From: Tomitella biformata AHU 1821
GTDB taxonomy: Bacteria; Actinomycetota; Actinomycetes; Mycobacteriales; Mycobacteriaceae
Direction of reading: 5' to 3'
Length of the DNA: 64,000 bases
NCBI RefSeq assembly: GCF_000524475.1
Contig: NZ_BAVQ01000072.1
Coordinates: forward strand, 1 to 64,000
Of the stretch, positions 16,131-24,032 are shown piece by piece. The notes below the pieces were generated by a model. It had not been told where the DNA came from, did not search any database, and was given only the letters and a program-made list of their open reading frames with translations. The position numbers and the translations under genes were made by a program. Within the stretch, counting starts at the first letter, position 1. Every line of letters starts with the position of its first letter.

Positions 16131-16168
16131 TATATATCAATCTAGTGTAAAAACTAGATTGGTATATA
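16131..16168. repeat. AT-rich 16-bp inverted repeat
   Basis: Left arm TATATATCAATCTAGT (16131-16146), loop GTAAAA, right arm 16153-16168; all pairs match except one T-G. Its base composition is strikingly unlike the surroundings. It may terminate the ATPase transcript or be an operator for the downstream ferritin-VIT1 gene. Confidence 0.6.
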
Positions 16169-16172
16169 TATC

Positions 16173-16182
16173 CCTCATGAGG
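16173..16182. repeat. 10-bp palindrome CCTCATGAGG
   Basis: Perfect palindrome just downstream of the AT-rich hairpin and about 90 bases before the ferritin-VIT1 gene; possible regulator site. Confidence 0.3.
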
Positions 16183-16220
16183 TCATCGTGGGATCGCCTG
16201 CTCCGGTAGGGTTGCCGACC

Positions 16221-16271
16221 ATGTGGTCACAGTTTCAGCAGGTAGTCCAGGGTGCGGCCGGGCATGGTTGA
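16221..16271 (+). CDS. possible upstream ORF (16 codons) overlapping the ferritin-VIT1 start
   Basis: A TAGGGT -10-like box at 16207-16212 predicts transcription from about 16219, two bases before an ATG at 16221. The frame M-W-S-Q-F-Q-Q-V-V-Q-G-A-A-G-H-G ends in TGA at 16269-16271, overlapping the ATG of the main gene at 16264. This would couple translation of the main gene, which lacks a clear ribosome site of its own. The -35 is weak, so this is tentative. Confidence 0.3.
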   Translation: MWSQFQQVVQGAAGHG

Positions 16272-17343
16272 GGAGCGGCTCAACGCGACGCCGACACAGG
16301 TCAAGCGCTGGCGCGGCCTGCTCGCCGATGAGCGTGCGGAGGCGGGTTTCTACCGCACCCTCGCCGCCCGGCACGAGGGCGAGGACCGCGAGATCCTGTC
16401 CGCGATTGCGGACGCCGAGGAGCGCCACATCTCGCACTGGGCGGACCTGCTCGGCGACGAGGCCGGTGAGGTGGGGCGAGGCAGCTATCGCCTGAGACTG
16501 CTGGGCTGGCTATCCCGCTGGTTCGGCTCTGTGTTCATCCTCGCGCTCGCGCAGCGGGCGGAGACCCGCTCACCCTATTCGGTGGACCCCGACGCAACCC
16601 CCGCGATGGCCGCAGACGAGCGCGTCCACGAGGAGGTGCTGCGCGGCCTCGCCGCGCGGGGTCGAGCCCGGGTCTCGGGCACGTTTCGCGCCGCCGTGTT
16701 CGGCGCGAACGACGGCCTGGTCAGCAACCTGGCGTTGATCCTGGGCGTGAGCGCGGGCGGCGTCGCCCCGGAGGTCGTGCTTCTGACCGGCATCGCCGGC
16801 CTGCTCGCCGGCGCGCTGTCGATGGCGGCGGGGGAGTACATCTCCATCCGCTCGCAGCGAGAACTCCTGGAAGCCTCTGAGCCCAGCAGCGACGCGGCCC
16901 GGGTCCTCCCGGATCTCGATGTCGACGCGAACGAGCTCGCGCTGGTCTACCGGGCGCGGGGGATGCCCGCCGCCGCGGCGCAAGCGCACGCCGACGAGGT
17001 GCTCGCCGGCAGCTCCCAGTCCCTGGAGCACCCGGGCGGCGGGGAGGCTAACGGTGAGGACATCGTCGGCTCGGCCCGCGGCGCAGCGATGTGGAGCTTC
17101 CTCTCGTTCGGCCTGGGCGCGATGGTGCCGATCCTGCCGTTCCTGTTCGGCCTGACCGGCATCGCGGCGCTGGCCCTGGGGATCGTCCTCGCCGGGGCGG
17201 CGCTGCTGACCACCGGCGCGATCTCCGGCATCCTGTCCGGTGGCCCGCCGCTGCTGCGGGGCCTCCGGCAGTTGGGAATCGGCGCCGCGGCCGCCCTCAT
17301 CACGTATCTGTTGGGCCTGGCCGTTGGCGTCACGCTCGGCTGA
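16264..17343 (+). CDS. ferritin-like/VIT1-CCC1 fusion, metal transporter (MbfA-like)
   Basis: 359 residues. Residues 1-~125 form a rubrerythrin/ferritin-like four-helix domain with the ExxH-type iron-ligand pattern (LADERAEAGFYRTLA ... DAEERHISHW). The C-terminal part is a VIT1/CCC1-type iron/manganese transporter domain: AAVFGANDGLVSNLALILGVSAG, GALSMAAGEYISIRSQRE, then three hydrophobic segments. MbfA-like fusions export iron in other bacteria; metal choice here is inferred. A GTG at 16252 is an alternative start. Confidence 0.85.
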   Translation: MVEERLNATPTQVKRWRGLLADERAEAGFYRTLAARHEGEDREILSAIADAEERHISHWADLLGDEAGEVGRGSYRLRLLGWLSRWFGSVFILALAQRAETRSPYSVDPDATPAMAADERVHEEVLRGLAARGRARVSGTFRAAVFGANDGLVSNLALILGVSAGGVAPEVVLLTGIAGLLAGALSMAAGEYISIRSQRELLEASEPSSDAARVLPDLDVDANELALVYRARGMPAAAAQAHADEVLAGSSQSLEHPGGGEANGEDIVGSARGAAMWSFLSFGLGAMVPILPFLFGLTGIAALALGIVLAGAALLTTGAISGILSGGPPLLRGLRQLGIGAAAALITYLLGLAVGVTLG

Positions 17344-17409
17344 GCTCGTGTCTAGGCTGGCCACAATGCAATCTTGGGCGTGGGGCGACCCGCGGAATTG
17401 GAGCTAGTC

Positions 17410-18813
17410 ATGCAGGCAGCGCACACCGACGTCTTCGTCATCTTCGGCATCACCGGCGACCTCGCCCAGAAGATGACGTTCCAATCGCTGTACCGGCTGG
17501 ATAGGCGTGGCCTGTTGGACTATCCGCTGATCGGGGTCTCCAACCAGGACATCACGGCCGATGAGCTGATGGCCTCCGCGCGGTCCGCGTTGGAGAATCT
17601 AGACGAGGACATAGACGAGGACGCGTTCGCGGCGTTCGCCGCCCGCTGGTCGTATATCTCCGGCGATGTCGGCGCCCCGGAGACGTATGAGCGGCTCGGC
17701 AAGGAGATCCGCGCCCGGCAGCGCTCGGGCTCCGACGAGGTCCGCAATGCGCTGTACTACCTGGAGATGCCGCCGTCGCTGTTCGGCCCCATCGTGGAGC
17801 ACCTCGGCGCCGCGGGCCTGGTCGGCGGCGCGCACGTGGCGGTGGAGAAGCCGTTCGGCCACGACCTCGCGTCGGCGCTCGAGCTCAACGCCCGCCTGCG
17901 CGCGGTGATCGGCGAGGATCAGCTGCTGCGGGTGGATCACTTCTTGGGCAAGGAGCCCGTGATCGAGATCGAGTACCTGCGCTTCGCGAACCGCCTGCTC
18001 TCGGGGCTGTGGGATCGAGATTCGGTCACCTGCGTCCAGATCACCATGGCGGAGAGTTTCGGCGTGGAGGACCGGGGGCGCTTCTACGATCCGGTGGGGG
18101 CGATGCGCGACGTCGTGCAGAACCATCTGTTCCAGGTGCTCGCGCTGGTCGCGATGGACCCGCCGGTCGGCGGCGCGGCGCACGACCTGCAGGATCGCAA
18201 GTCCGAGGTGTTCCGGTCCATCCGGCCGCTGGACCCCGCGCAGTGTGTGCGCGGCCAGTACGACGGCTACCAGGGGATCGACGGCGTCGCTGCGGACTCC
18301 GACACCGAGACCTATGTGGCCATGCGCCTGGAGATCGACAACTGGCGCTGGTCCGGGGTGCCCGTGTTCCTGCGTGCGGGCAAGTCGCTGCCCGAGACGG
18401 TCACCGAGGTGCGGCTGTTCCTGCGCAGCACCCCGGCCGTGCCCTTCCTGCCGGGCATCGAGACCGTGGAGCCCAACCAGATTGTCCTGCGCATCGACAA
18501 GAACGCCGGGGTGCGGCTGCAGCTGACAGGGCACGACGAGGCGGATCAGTGGCGACCCGTGCATCTGGACACGCTGTTCAAGCAGGAGTTCGGCGCGCCC
18601 CAGCTGCCCTACGAGCGGCTTCTGCACGCGGCGCTGGTTGGGGACCATCGGCTCTTCGCCCGCGAGGACGCGGTGGAGGAGACCTGGCGGATAGTGCAGC
18701 CGCTAATCGACGCGCCGTCGGCCGTGCAGCCCTATGCCCAGGGCTCCTGGGGCCCGGCCAGCGCAGCCGAGCTGGTGGCCGGCTACCCCGCGTGGCAGGA
18801 CCCCTGGGTTTAG
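17410..18813 (+). CDS. zwf: glucose-6-phosphate 1-dehydrogenase (Zwf1 type)
   Basis: First enzyme of the oxidative pentose phosphate pathway, 467 residues from the ATG at 17410 (GGAGCT site 6 bases ahead), close to the 466 residues of the stand-alone M. tuberculosis Zwf1. The NADP-binding motif is FGITGDLAQKM near residues 11-21 and the substrate/catalytic motif is RVDHFLGKE (usual form RIDHYLGKE). It is not next to opcA, tal or tkt, unlike the Zwf2 operon, so a second copy is likely elsewhere. Its stop overlaps the stop of the minus-strand RidA gene. Confidence 0.93.
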   Translation: MQAAHTDVFVIFGITGDLAQKMTFQSLYRLDRRGLLDYPLIGVSNQDITADELMASARSALENLDEDIDEDAFAAFAARWSYISGDVGAPETYERLGKEIRARQRSGSDEVRNALYYLEMPPSLFGPIVEHLGAAGLVGGAHVAVEKPFGHDLASALELNARLRAVIGEDQLLRVDHFLGKEPVIEIEYLRFANRLLSGLWDRDSVTCVQITMAESFGVEDRGRFYDPVGAMRDVVQNHLFQVLALVAMDPPVGGAAHDLQDRKSEVFRSIRPLDPAQCVRGQYDGYQGIDGVAADSDTETYVAMRLEIDNWRWSGVPVFLRAGKSLPETVTEVRLFLRSTPAVPFLPGIETVEPNQIVLRIDKNAGVRLQLTGHDEADQWRPVHLDTLFKQEFGAPQLPYERLLHAALVGDHRLFAREDAVEETWRIVQPLIDAPSAVQPYAQGSWGPASAAELVAGYPAWQDPWV

Positions 18814-19193
18814 TTCTCGAGAGACGCGATCGCGTCGATCTCCACCGTCGCGCCATACGGGAGCGCGCTGACCTCCATGAAGGTGCGGGCGGGCCGCGGG
18901 TGCGCGAAGAGCCGCTCGTACTGGCGGTTGGCCTCGTCGCGCAGCGTCACGTCGGTGACGAAGTAAGTCAGCTTCACCACGTCCGCGAGGGTGCCGCCGA
19001 CCGTCGCGAGGCGCTCGGTCATCCGGTCGATGGCGGCGTCAAGGGCCTCGCGTCGGCCCGGTACCGCGACGCCGTCCGCGTCGATGGACAGCGCACCGGA
19101 GACAAAGGCGAGGCCGCCCACCGCGACGGCGGGGCTATACGGATGGGGGTCCAGCTCAGACTGTGGTGAGGGGCTCTGGGTATCGGCGGGCAT
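18810..19193 (-). CDS. RidA-family protein
   Basis: 127 residues of the YjgF/YER057c/UK114 family, whose RidA members hydrolyse reactive enamine/imine intermediates. The family signatures VGGLAFVSGALSIDADG, a central VVKLTYFVTDV and the C-terminal PARTFMEVSALPYGATVEIDAIA are present; the key Arg is in the PARTF motif. Convergent with zwf, whose stop overlaps by four bases, and 14 bases downstream of the LON-domain gene, so likely in one operon with it. Confidence 0.9.
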   Translation of the reverse strand: MPADTQSPSPQSELDPHPYSPAVAVGGLAFVSGALSIDADGVAVPGRREALDAAIDRMTERLATVGGTLADVVKLTYFVTDVTLRDEANRQYERLFAHPRPARTFMEVSALPYGATVEIDAIASLEN

Positions 19194-19207
19194 GGCTTTT
19201 CTCGCTT

Positions 19208-19843
19208 CTACTCGGTTAGTTGGAACTCGACGATGGCGAGCACCCCGGCGATCGCGTCGGTCAATGCCGCCGCACGCTCCTGGGCGCCGGGTGCGCTCAG
19301 GATGGACAGTCGATCGGCCTGGCCCATCGGGACCTGCGTGGCCAGGGCGTAGAGCAGGTCGCCAGGGTCGGCAGGCAGATTCTCGAACTTCGGCGGGGGT
19401 GGGGAGACTGCGTTCTGCCGCTCCGCGAGCCGGTCTATTCGACCGTACAGGTGCGTGATGTCCTCGAGCAGCGAGGTCACCTCCACCTGGGGCGGCCCGG
19501 TGGGGGTGTCGGGCCAATCCTCCACCTCGGCAAGCGGATACGGATCGTCCGCGAGCCAGCGCGTGACGCGGATGCGGTGCTCGCCCAGGCAGTCCAGCTG
19601 GAATCGTCCGGGTCCGAGCCCCCGATGGCCGACGATCCGCGTTCGCACGCCGACGCCCTGGCGCATCTCCCCGCCACCAACCTCCGAGCCGCGCTCAATC
19701 AGCACCACACCGAACAGCGGGCCGGCGGGTGAGGCCAGACAATCCGCGAGCAACTTCTGATAGCGGTCCTCGAACACGTGCAGCGGCAGGCTCTCGCCCG
19801 GCAGCACCACGCCCCCGAGCGGGAACATCGGCAAGATCGGCAT
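19208..19843 (-). CDS. LON substrate-binding domain protein
   Basis: 211 residues made of the N-terminal (LAN/PF02190) domain of Lon protease without ATPase or protease parts. It begins PILPMFPLGGVVLPGESLPLHVFEDRYQ, the classic opening, and continues with the FGVVLIERG strand and GRFQLDCLGEHRIRV. Stand-alone members are common in actinobacteria; they are thought to bind proteins or peptides but the function is unknown. The ATG at 19841-19843 is preceded by CATGCT six bases before, compatible with leaderless transcription; an ATG six codons upstream is the alternative. Confidence 0.85.
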   Translation of the reverse strand: MPILPMFPLGGVVLPGESLPLHVFEDRYQKLLADCLASPAGPLFGVVLIERGSEVGGGEMRQGVGVRTRIVGHRGLGPGRFQLDCLGEHRIRVTRWLADDPYPLAEVEDWPDTPTGPPQVEVTSLLEDITHLYGRIDRLAERQNAVSPPPPKFENLPADPGDLLYALATQVPMGQADRLSILSAPGAQERAAALTDAIAGVLAIVEFQLTE

Positions 19844-19894
19844 GCTTAGAGCATGCCCCATGCCGGGTGGATGGCGCGCGAAGATCGCGGCGGG

Positions 19895-20743
19895 TCAATG
19901 GAGTTCGCGCGCGGGCTCCCCCGACTCGGTCTGATGGATGGCGAAGGCCCCCACCACGCCGACGACGATGAGCGCGACCCCGAACCACACTGGCGCGGCG
20001 CTCAGGCTCAGCGAGACGATGCCGACCACGGCGGTCATTTTCAGCAGCGGGCTCAAGAACTCCGTGAACGGCGGCGCGGGCTCCGCGCGCTGGCCGTCGG
20101 GTTGCGGCGACTGGGCGCGCGCGACCTTCGGGTACCACGAGGTGAACTCCGCGGCGACGAGGATCGCGATGATCTGGATGATCCAGTTGGTCCACACGTT
20201 GCTGGAATTTTGCAGCGCCAGCTCGCCGATCAGCCCGGCGATAGACGCGACGAGGAACGCCGCCGCCCACACCGCGGTGATCGCGTAGTTGATCCTCATG
20301 AATGTCGGCGTGTGCCAGTACTGTTTGGCAACCTGCTCACGGGCGTACTGCATGGTGAACGGCATTCTGAACAGGATCGAGGCCACGATCACCACCGTCA
20401 GCGTGATATTGCTGATCTCGCCGAGCCAGGTCTCGAGCCAGCGCAGCCCGTCGGCGCTGACCACGTGCGAGAGCACGAGCAAGGCGGTGAAGAACGCGAC
20501 ATCCACGACGTTGAGAATCTTGAGCGAGCGACGGCGGAGCAGATCCATCGCCACAAAGAGCACCGACAGCGCCAACGCGGCCGCCGCCGCCCAGCTGGTG
20601 CGCCCGGGGCCCTCGAAGACGCCGACGACAACCCAGGGGATCAGCCCGATGATGGGACTGTCAAGAATCCGTCCGACTTGGCCCGAGAAACCGGGATCCG
20701 TGATTGACGTGGACGTGTCAGACACCTGGCTATGACCGTTCAT
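19895..20743 (-). CDS. multi-pass integral membrane protein
   Basis: 282 residues with about seven hydrophobic segments (starting near residues 30, 52, 82, 110, 155, 180 and 235) and a Pro-rich cytosolic loop (RAQSPQPDGQRAEPAPP). An R-R-R-S-L-K basic stretch after the second helix and a YAREQVAKQYWHTPTF loop are the only distinctive motifs. I do not recognise a family. The low number of charged residues in the helices argues against a classical transporter. It diverges from the aldo/keto reductase gene. Confidence 0.7.
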   Translation of the reverse strand: MNGHSQVSDTSTSITDPGFSGQVGRILDSPIIGLIPWVVVGVFEGPGRTSWAAAAALALSVLFVAMDLLRRRSLKILNVVDVAFFTALLVLSHVVSADGLRWLETWLGEISNITLTVVIVASILFRMPFTMQYAREQVAKQYWHTPTFMRINYAITAVWAAAFLVASIAGLIGELALQNSSNVWTNWIIQIIAILVAAEFTSWYPKVARAQSPQPDGQRAEPAPPFTEFLSPLLKMTAVVGIVSLSLSAAPVWFGVALIVVGVVGAFAIHQTESGEPARELH

Positions 20744-20929
20744 CGCAGCACGCTTTCAGCGGGACGCAGATTATTAAGGATTGATGCGGATCTCACGATA
20801 CGCCCCGAAAGCGCCGTTGATAAGGGTTTTTCGTTCCGCTTCCGCAGTTCGCCCCGCACACCGGGCGGGGTGTCTAGCGTGGTGGGTGGGACGAGCACCC
20901 TCGATCGCGGCCCGGATGAGAGGCAAGCC

Positions 20930-21955
20930 ATGGCATATCGGTTCTTGGGCGAGAGCGGCCTGAAGGTATCGGAGGTGGTCTACGGGAACTGGCTGACGCA
21001 CGGTTCGCAGGTGGAGAATGACACCGCGACGGCCTGTGTGCGGGCGGCTCTGGACGCGGGCATCACCTCGTTCGACACCGCCGACGTGTACGCGGACGGG
21101 GTCGCGGAGTCGGTGCTGGGGGCGGCGCTGCGCGGCGAGCCTCGGGAGTCCCTGGAGATCTTCACCAAGGTCTATTTCCCGGTGGGGCGACGAGGCCCGA
21201 ATGACACCGGGTTGTCTCGCAAGCACATTCGCGAGGGCATCGATGGCTCGCTGCGCCGGCTCGGGGTGGACTACGTGGATCTGTACCAAGCGCACCGATT
21301 CGATCACGAGACCCCGCTCGAGGAGACGATCCAGGCGTTCGCAGACGTGGTGCGCCAGGGCAAGGCCCTCTACATCGGCGTCTCGGAGTGGACCGAGCAG
21401 GAATTGCGGGAGGGCCAGGAGCTTGCGCGGCAGGCAGGCTTTCGCATCGTCTCCAACCAGCCCCAGTACTCGATGTTGTGGCGGGTCATCGAATCCAGGG
21501 TGGTGCCAGCCAGTCGCGTGGTGGGGATCTCGCAGATCGTGTGGTCCCCGATGGCGCAGGGCGTGTTGAGCGGGAAATACCTGCCGGGCCAGGCTCCGCC
21601 CGCCGGCTCGCGCGCCACCGACGACAAGGGCGGCGACGTGATGATCAAGGGCTACCTGCGGGATGAGGTCCTCGCCGCGGTGCAGGGGCTTCGGCCGATT
21701 GCCGACGGGCTCGGAATCACGATGCCGCAGTTGGCGATCGCGTGGGTGCTGGCCAACGACAACGTGTCCGCGGCGCTGGTGGGAGCTACGCGGCCGGAGC
21801 AGATCGCGGAAAATGTCAAGGCGCTGGAGGTGCGGCTCACCCCGGAGGTGCTCATCGCCATCGACCACGCGCTGGGCGGGCCCGACTCTGAGCTGATCGA
21901 GAGGGATCCGGCGAGGACGAAGAGTCCGTCGCATCGGCTCGGCGGCGTCCGTTGA
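20930..21955 (+). CDS. aldo/keto reductase (Kv-beta/YghZ-like)
   Basis: 341 residues, AKR superfamily, of the voltage-channel beta-subunit/YghZ-like branch. Visible catalytic residues are Asp and Tyr in FDTADVYADG, Lys in FTKVYFP and His in YQAHRFD. The NADPH-binding C-terminus has VGATRPEQIAENV. Members reduce aldehydes such as methylglyoxal. The ATG at 20930 has GAGAGG; the longer open frame upstream lacks support. It overlaps the aldose epimerase by 4 bases (TTGA), forming a two-gene operon. Confidence 0.9.
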   Translation: MAYRFLGESGLKVSEVVYGNWLTHGSQVENDTATACVRAALDAGITSFDTADVYADGVAESVLGAALRGEPRESLEIFTKVYFPVGRRGPNDTGLSRKHIREGIDGSLRRLGVDYVDLYQAHRFDHETPLEETIQAFADVVRQGKALYIGVSEWTEQELREGQELARQAGFRIVSNQPQYSMLWRVIESRVVPASRVVGISQIVWSPMAQGVLSGKYLPGQAPPAGSRATDDKGGDVMIKGYLRDEVLAAVQGLRPIADGLGITMPQLAIAWVLANDNVSAALVGATRPEQIAENVKALEVRLTPEVLIAIDHALGGPDSELIERDPARTKSPSHRLGGVR

Positions 21956-22875
21956 CCACGGCGCACCCTCCGTCCGGGGATCAGCACACGATCCGATTCC
22001 ACGACCAGGTGGCGACGATTGTCGAGGTCGGCGGAGGGATTCGGTCCTATGCCGTGGGCGGCCGAGATGTGCTGCACCCCTACGATATCGAGGCGATGTG
22101 CGATGGTGCGCACGGAACGCCGCTGATTCCCTGGCCGAATCGGCTGGCCGACGGGAAGTACGTCTTCGACGGTGCCGCGCAACAAGTTCCGCTGACGGAG
22201 CCGGGCAAGGGCAATGCGATCCACGGACTCACCCGCTGGCGCTCCTGGACGGCCGCCGAGCGCACCGACGCAGCGGTGACGATGGCGATGACTCTGCGGC
22301 CGTCCCCCGGCTATCCGTTCGCGCTGGCGCTGCGCATCCGCTATGCGCTCGGGGACGATGGGCTGAGCGTGCGCACCACGGCCCGCAATATCGGTACACA
22401 CGAGTGCCCCTACGCGCACGGGCAGCACCCGTATCTATCGCCCGGCCGGGGCTCGCTCGACGACTGCGTGCTCGAGTTCGGCGCCGCGACGAGGATCCGC
22501 ACTGATTCAGAGCGTCAGCTGCCGGTGGGGGCGGTGGCCGTCGGGCGCGGCACGGACTACGACTTCACCGGGGGGCGGTCCCTGCGAGGGCGGTTGCTCG
22601 ACGACGCCTTCACAGACTTGGACCGCGACGGCGAGGGGCTGGCCCGGGTGATACTGCGCCGGCCGGATGGGGGGCGGGTGCGGCTGTGGGCCGACTCGGC
22701 GTTCCGGTATTTACAGGTCTACACCGCGGACACCCTCGCACCGGCGCGTCGGCGGGGCGGGGTCGCGGTGGAGCCGATGACGGCGCCATCCAACGCTTTC
22801 GCCAGCGGTGAGGGGGTGATTCGGCTCGCGCCGGGCCAGACTGCGGAGACCAACTGGGGTGTGATGCTCAGCTAG
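21952..22875 (+). CDS. aldose 1-epimerase family protein
   Basis: 307 residues, a galactose-mutarotase-like beta-sandwich. Active-site motifs of the family are present: GTPLIPWPNRLADGKY near the N-terminus, NAIHGLTRWRSW with the first catalytic His, and YAHGQHPYLSPG with the second. Substrate probably a hexose or phosphosugar. It starts at a TTG overlapping the stop of the upstream aldo/keto reductase, so it depends on coupled translation, and its 3' end overlaps the minus-strand regulator gene by 8 bp. Confidence 0.88.
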   Translation: MTTAHPPSGDQHTIRFHDQVATIVEVGGGIRSYAVGGRDVLHPYDIEAMCDGAHGTPLIPWPNRLADGKYVFDGAAQQVPLTEPGKGNAIHGLTRWRSWTAAERTDAAVTMAMTLRPSPGYPFALALRIRYALGDDGLSVRTTARNIGTHECPYAHGQHPYLSPGRGSLDDCVLEFGAATRIRTDSERQLPVGAVAVGRGTDYDFTGGRSLRGRLLDDAFTDLDRDGEGLARVILRRPDGGRVRLWADSAFRYLQVYTADTLAPARRRGGVAVEPMTAPSNAFASGEGVIRLAPGQTAETNWGVMLS

Positions 22876-23608
22876 CGGCGGCGGGGTCCGCGCCAGAACC
22901 GTTGCTCCCGCTCTCGGCCGACTCGTTGGGGAGAACGGCGGCCTGGCACATCGTCGGGGTGGCCCACGGGGTGATCTTGGCCTGATAGCCGACTCTGGTG
23001 AGGCGCTCGATGGTGCCGCGCAGCAGCCCCAGGTGGATATTGCACACGATCTCTGGGTGCTCGGCGGCGATTGCCCCGAATGGGCAGGCGTGTAATTCGA
23101 AATGGATGCCGTCTGCGGTGTCGAGCAGTTCCGGCTCGAAGCCGATCTCGGTGAACATCGCGTTGACCTCGGCGGCGACCTGGACGAGCGGGCGCTGGCC
23201 CGCTTCGCTCTCGGAGATGCTGGATTTCGCCCACTCGCGGCCGGCCTGCTCGGCGCGTTCTGCGGGGGTGCCCCCGGTGTTGGAGGCCCAGCTCTGGGCC
23301 ATGAGCCGGGAGAGCTGCAGGTAGGAATCCTCCTCCGAGGTCTGCGCCATCTGCGAGACCGAGCTGTAGAGGAGCCGGGGGCGGCCGCGGCCGTTGCTGG
23401 GGGCGGTGGTCGACGCCACGAGGCCCGCGGTGATCAGCGCCTCGAGGTGGAACCGGACCGTGGTCACATGGAGCCCGCAGATCTCGGACAGCTGATGGGC
23501 GTCAAGGGGGCCGCCGGCGGTGCGAAGTTCGTTGATGAGCGCTACTCGGCTCGGCGAGGACAGTGCCGAGTGAGTTTTGGCGCGGTTGGTTGCAGCCATA
23601 CGTACCAT
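22868..23608 (-). CDS. SufR/ArsR-like regulator with C-terminal Cys/His motif
   Basis: 246 residues. Residues ~10-75 form a winged helix (HSALSSPSRVALINELRTAGGPLDAHQLSEICGLHVTTVRFHL). The C-terminal half carries HxC-P-F ... P-E-I-V-C-N-I-H, the spacing seen in SufR-type regulators that bind an Fe-S cluster or metal. This suggests redox or iron-sulfur sensing; target unknown. The ATG at 23606-23608 has AGAGGT in front; ATG at 23599 is an alternative. GTAC-N6-GTAC overlaps the start (possible autoregulation). It diverges from a degenerate ferredoxin ORF. Confidence 0.75.
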   Translation of the reverse strand: MVRMAATNRAKTHSALSSPSRVALINELRTAGGPLDAHQLSEICGLHVTTVRFHLEALITAGLVASTTAPSNGRGRPRLLYSSVSQMAQTSEEDSYLQLSRLMAQSWASNTGGTPAERAEQAGREWAKSSISESEAGQRPLVQVAAEVNAMFTEIGFEPELLDTADGIHFELHACPFGAIAAEHPEIVCNIHLGLLRGTIERLTRVGYQAKITPWATPTMCQAAVLPNESAESGSNGSGADPAAAS

Positions 23609-23677
23609 TTTGTACTACCTCTTTTAAGTATGAGTAAAATTCGGTAAATTGATGCGCGAGGTTGTCAGCCGGGCCGG

Positions 23678-23857
23678 GTGGCACACGTGATCGCGGAACC
23701 CGACATCGACGTCATGGGCCGCGCGTGCGTCGAGGAGTACCCCGCCGACTGTCTCTACGAGGTGGCCGCGCGCTGTGTCCCCTGCCAGGGTGGGAGTGAA
23801 GCGGTGACGGGCAAGGCTTCCTCTCTCTCGCGAAATACCGGGACGTTAGCAATGTAA
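23678..23857 (+). pseudogene. degenerate FdxA-like ferredoxin ORF (59 aa)
   Basis: The frame V-A-H-V-I-A-E-P-D-I-D-V-M-G-R-A-C-V-E-E-Y-P-A-D-C-L-Y-E aligns with the N-terminus of the actinobacterial 7Fe ferredoxin FdxA (VIAEPC..V....ACIEECPVDCIYE). Two of the four N-terminal cluster Cys are changed (Cys9 to Asp, Cys21 to Tyr). After Glu28 the similarity ends; two more Cys (33 and 36) follow and the ORF stops after 59 codons, about half the family length, with no clear ribosome site. Most likely a decayed ferredoxin; a divergent small metal-binding protein cannot be excluded. Confidence 0.55.
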
Positions 23858-23946
23858 ACGGTTTTCCTGACTCGTGCGATTGGCACGTCCTGGGATCCCA
23901 CTGGACGGTATAAATGGCGTCCACCTTCCATTCGCAACGCGATATA

Positions 23947-23961
23947 TAGGAACGTGTTCTA
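23947..23961. promoter_or_regulatory. KstR/TetR-like operator before the acyl-CoA dehydrogenase
   Basis: TAGGAACGTGTTCTA has the AAC-N2-GTT core of the KstR consensus TnnAACnnGTTnnA, missing only the first T. It lies in an AT-rich patch about 75 bases before the start of the acyl-CoA dehydrogenase. Which regulator binds is unknown. Confidence 0.4.
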
Positions 23962-24032
23962 TATTTAGCGCAGACGTGTAACCCGGACGGCCGAGGCTGC
24001 CGCTCGGGACCCCCTTGAACGGAGTTGTACAG

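Noticed and set aside
20732-20929. N-terminal extension of the aldo/keto reductase to 20732
   Set aside because: The extension overlaps the divergent membrane protein start and lacks a ribosome site; the ATG at 20930 has GAGAGG and a family-typical start.
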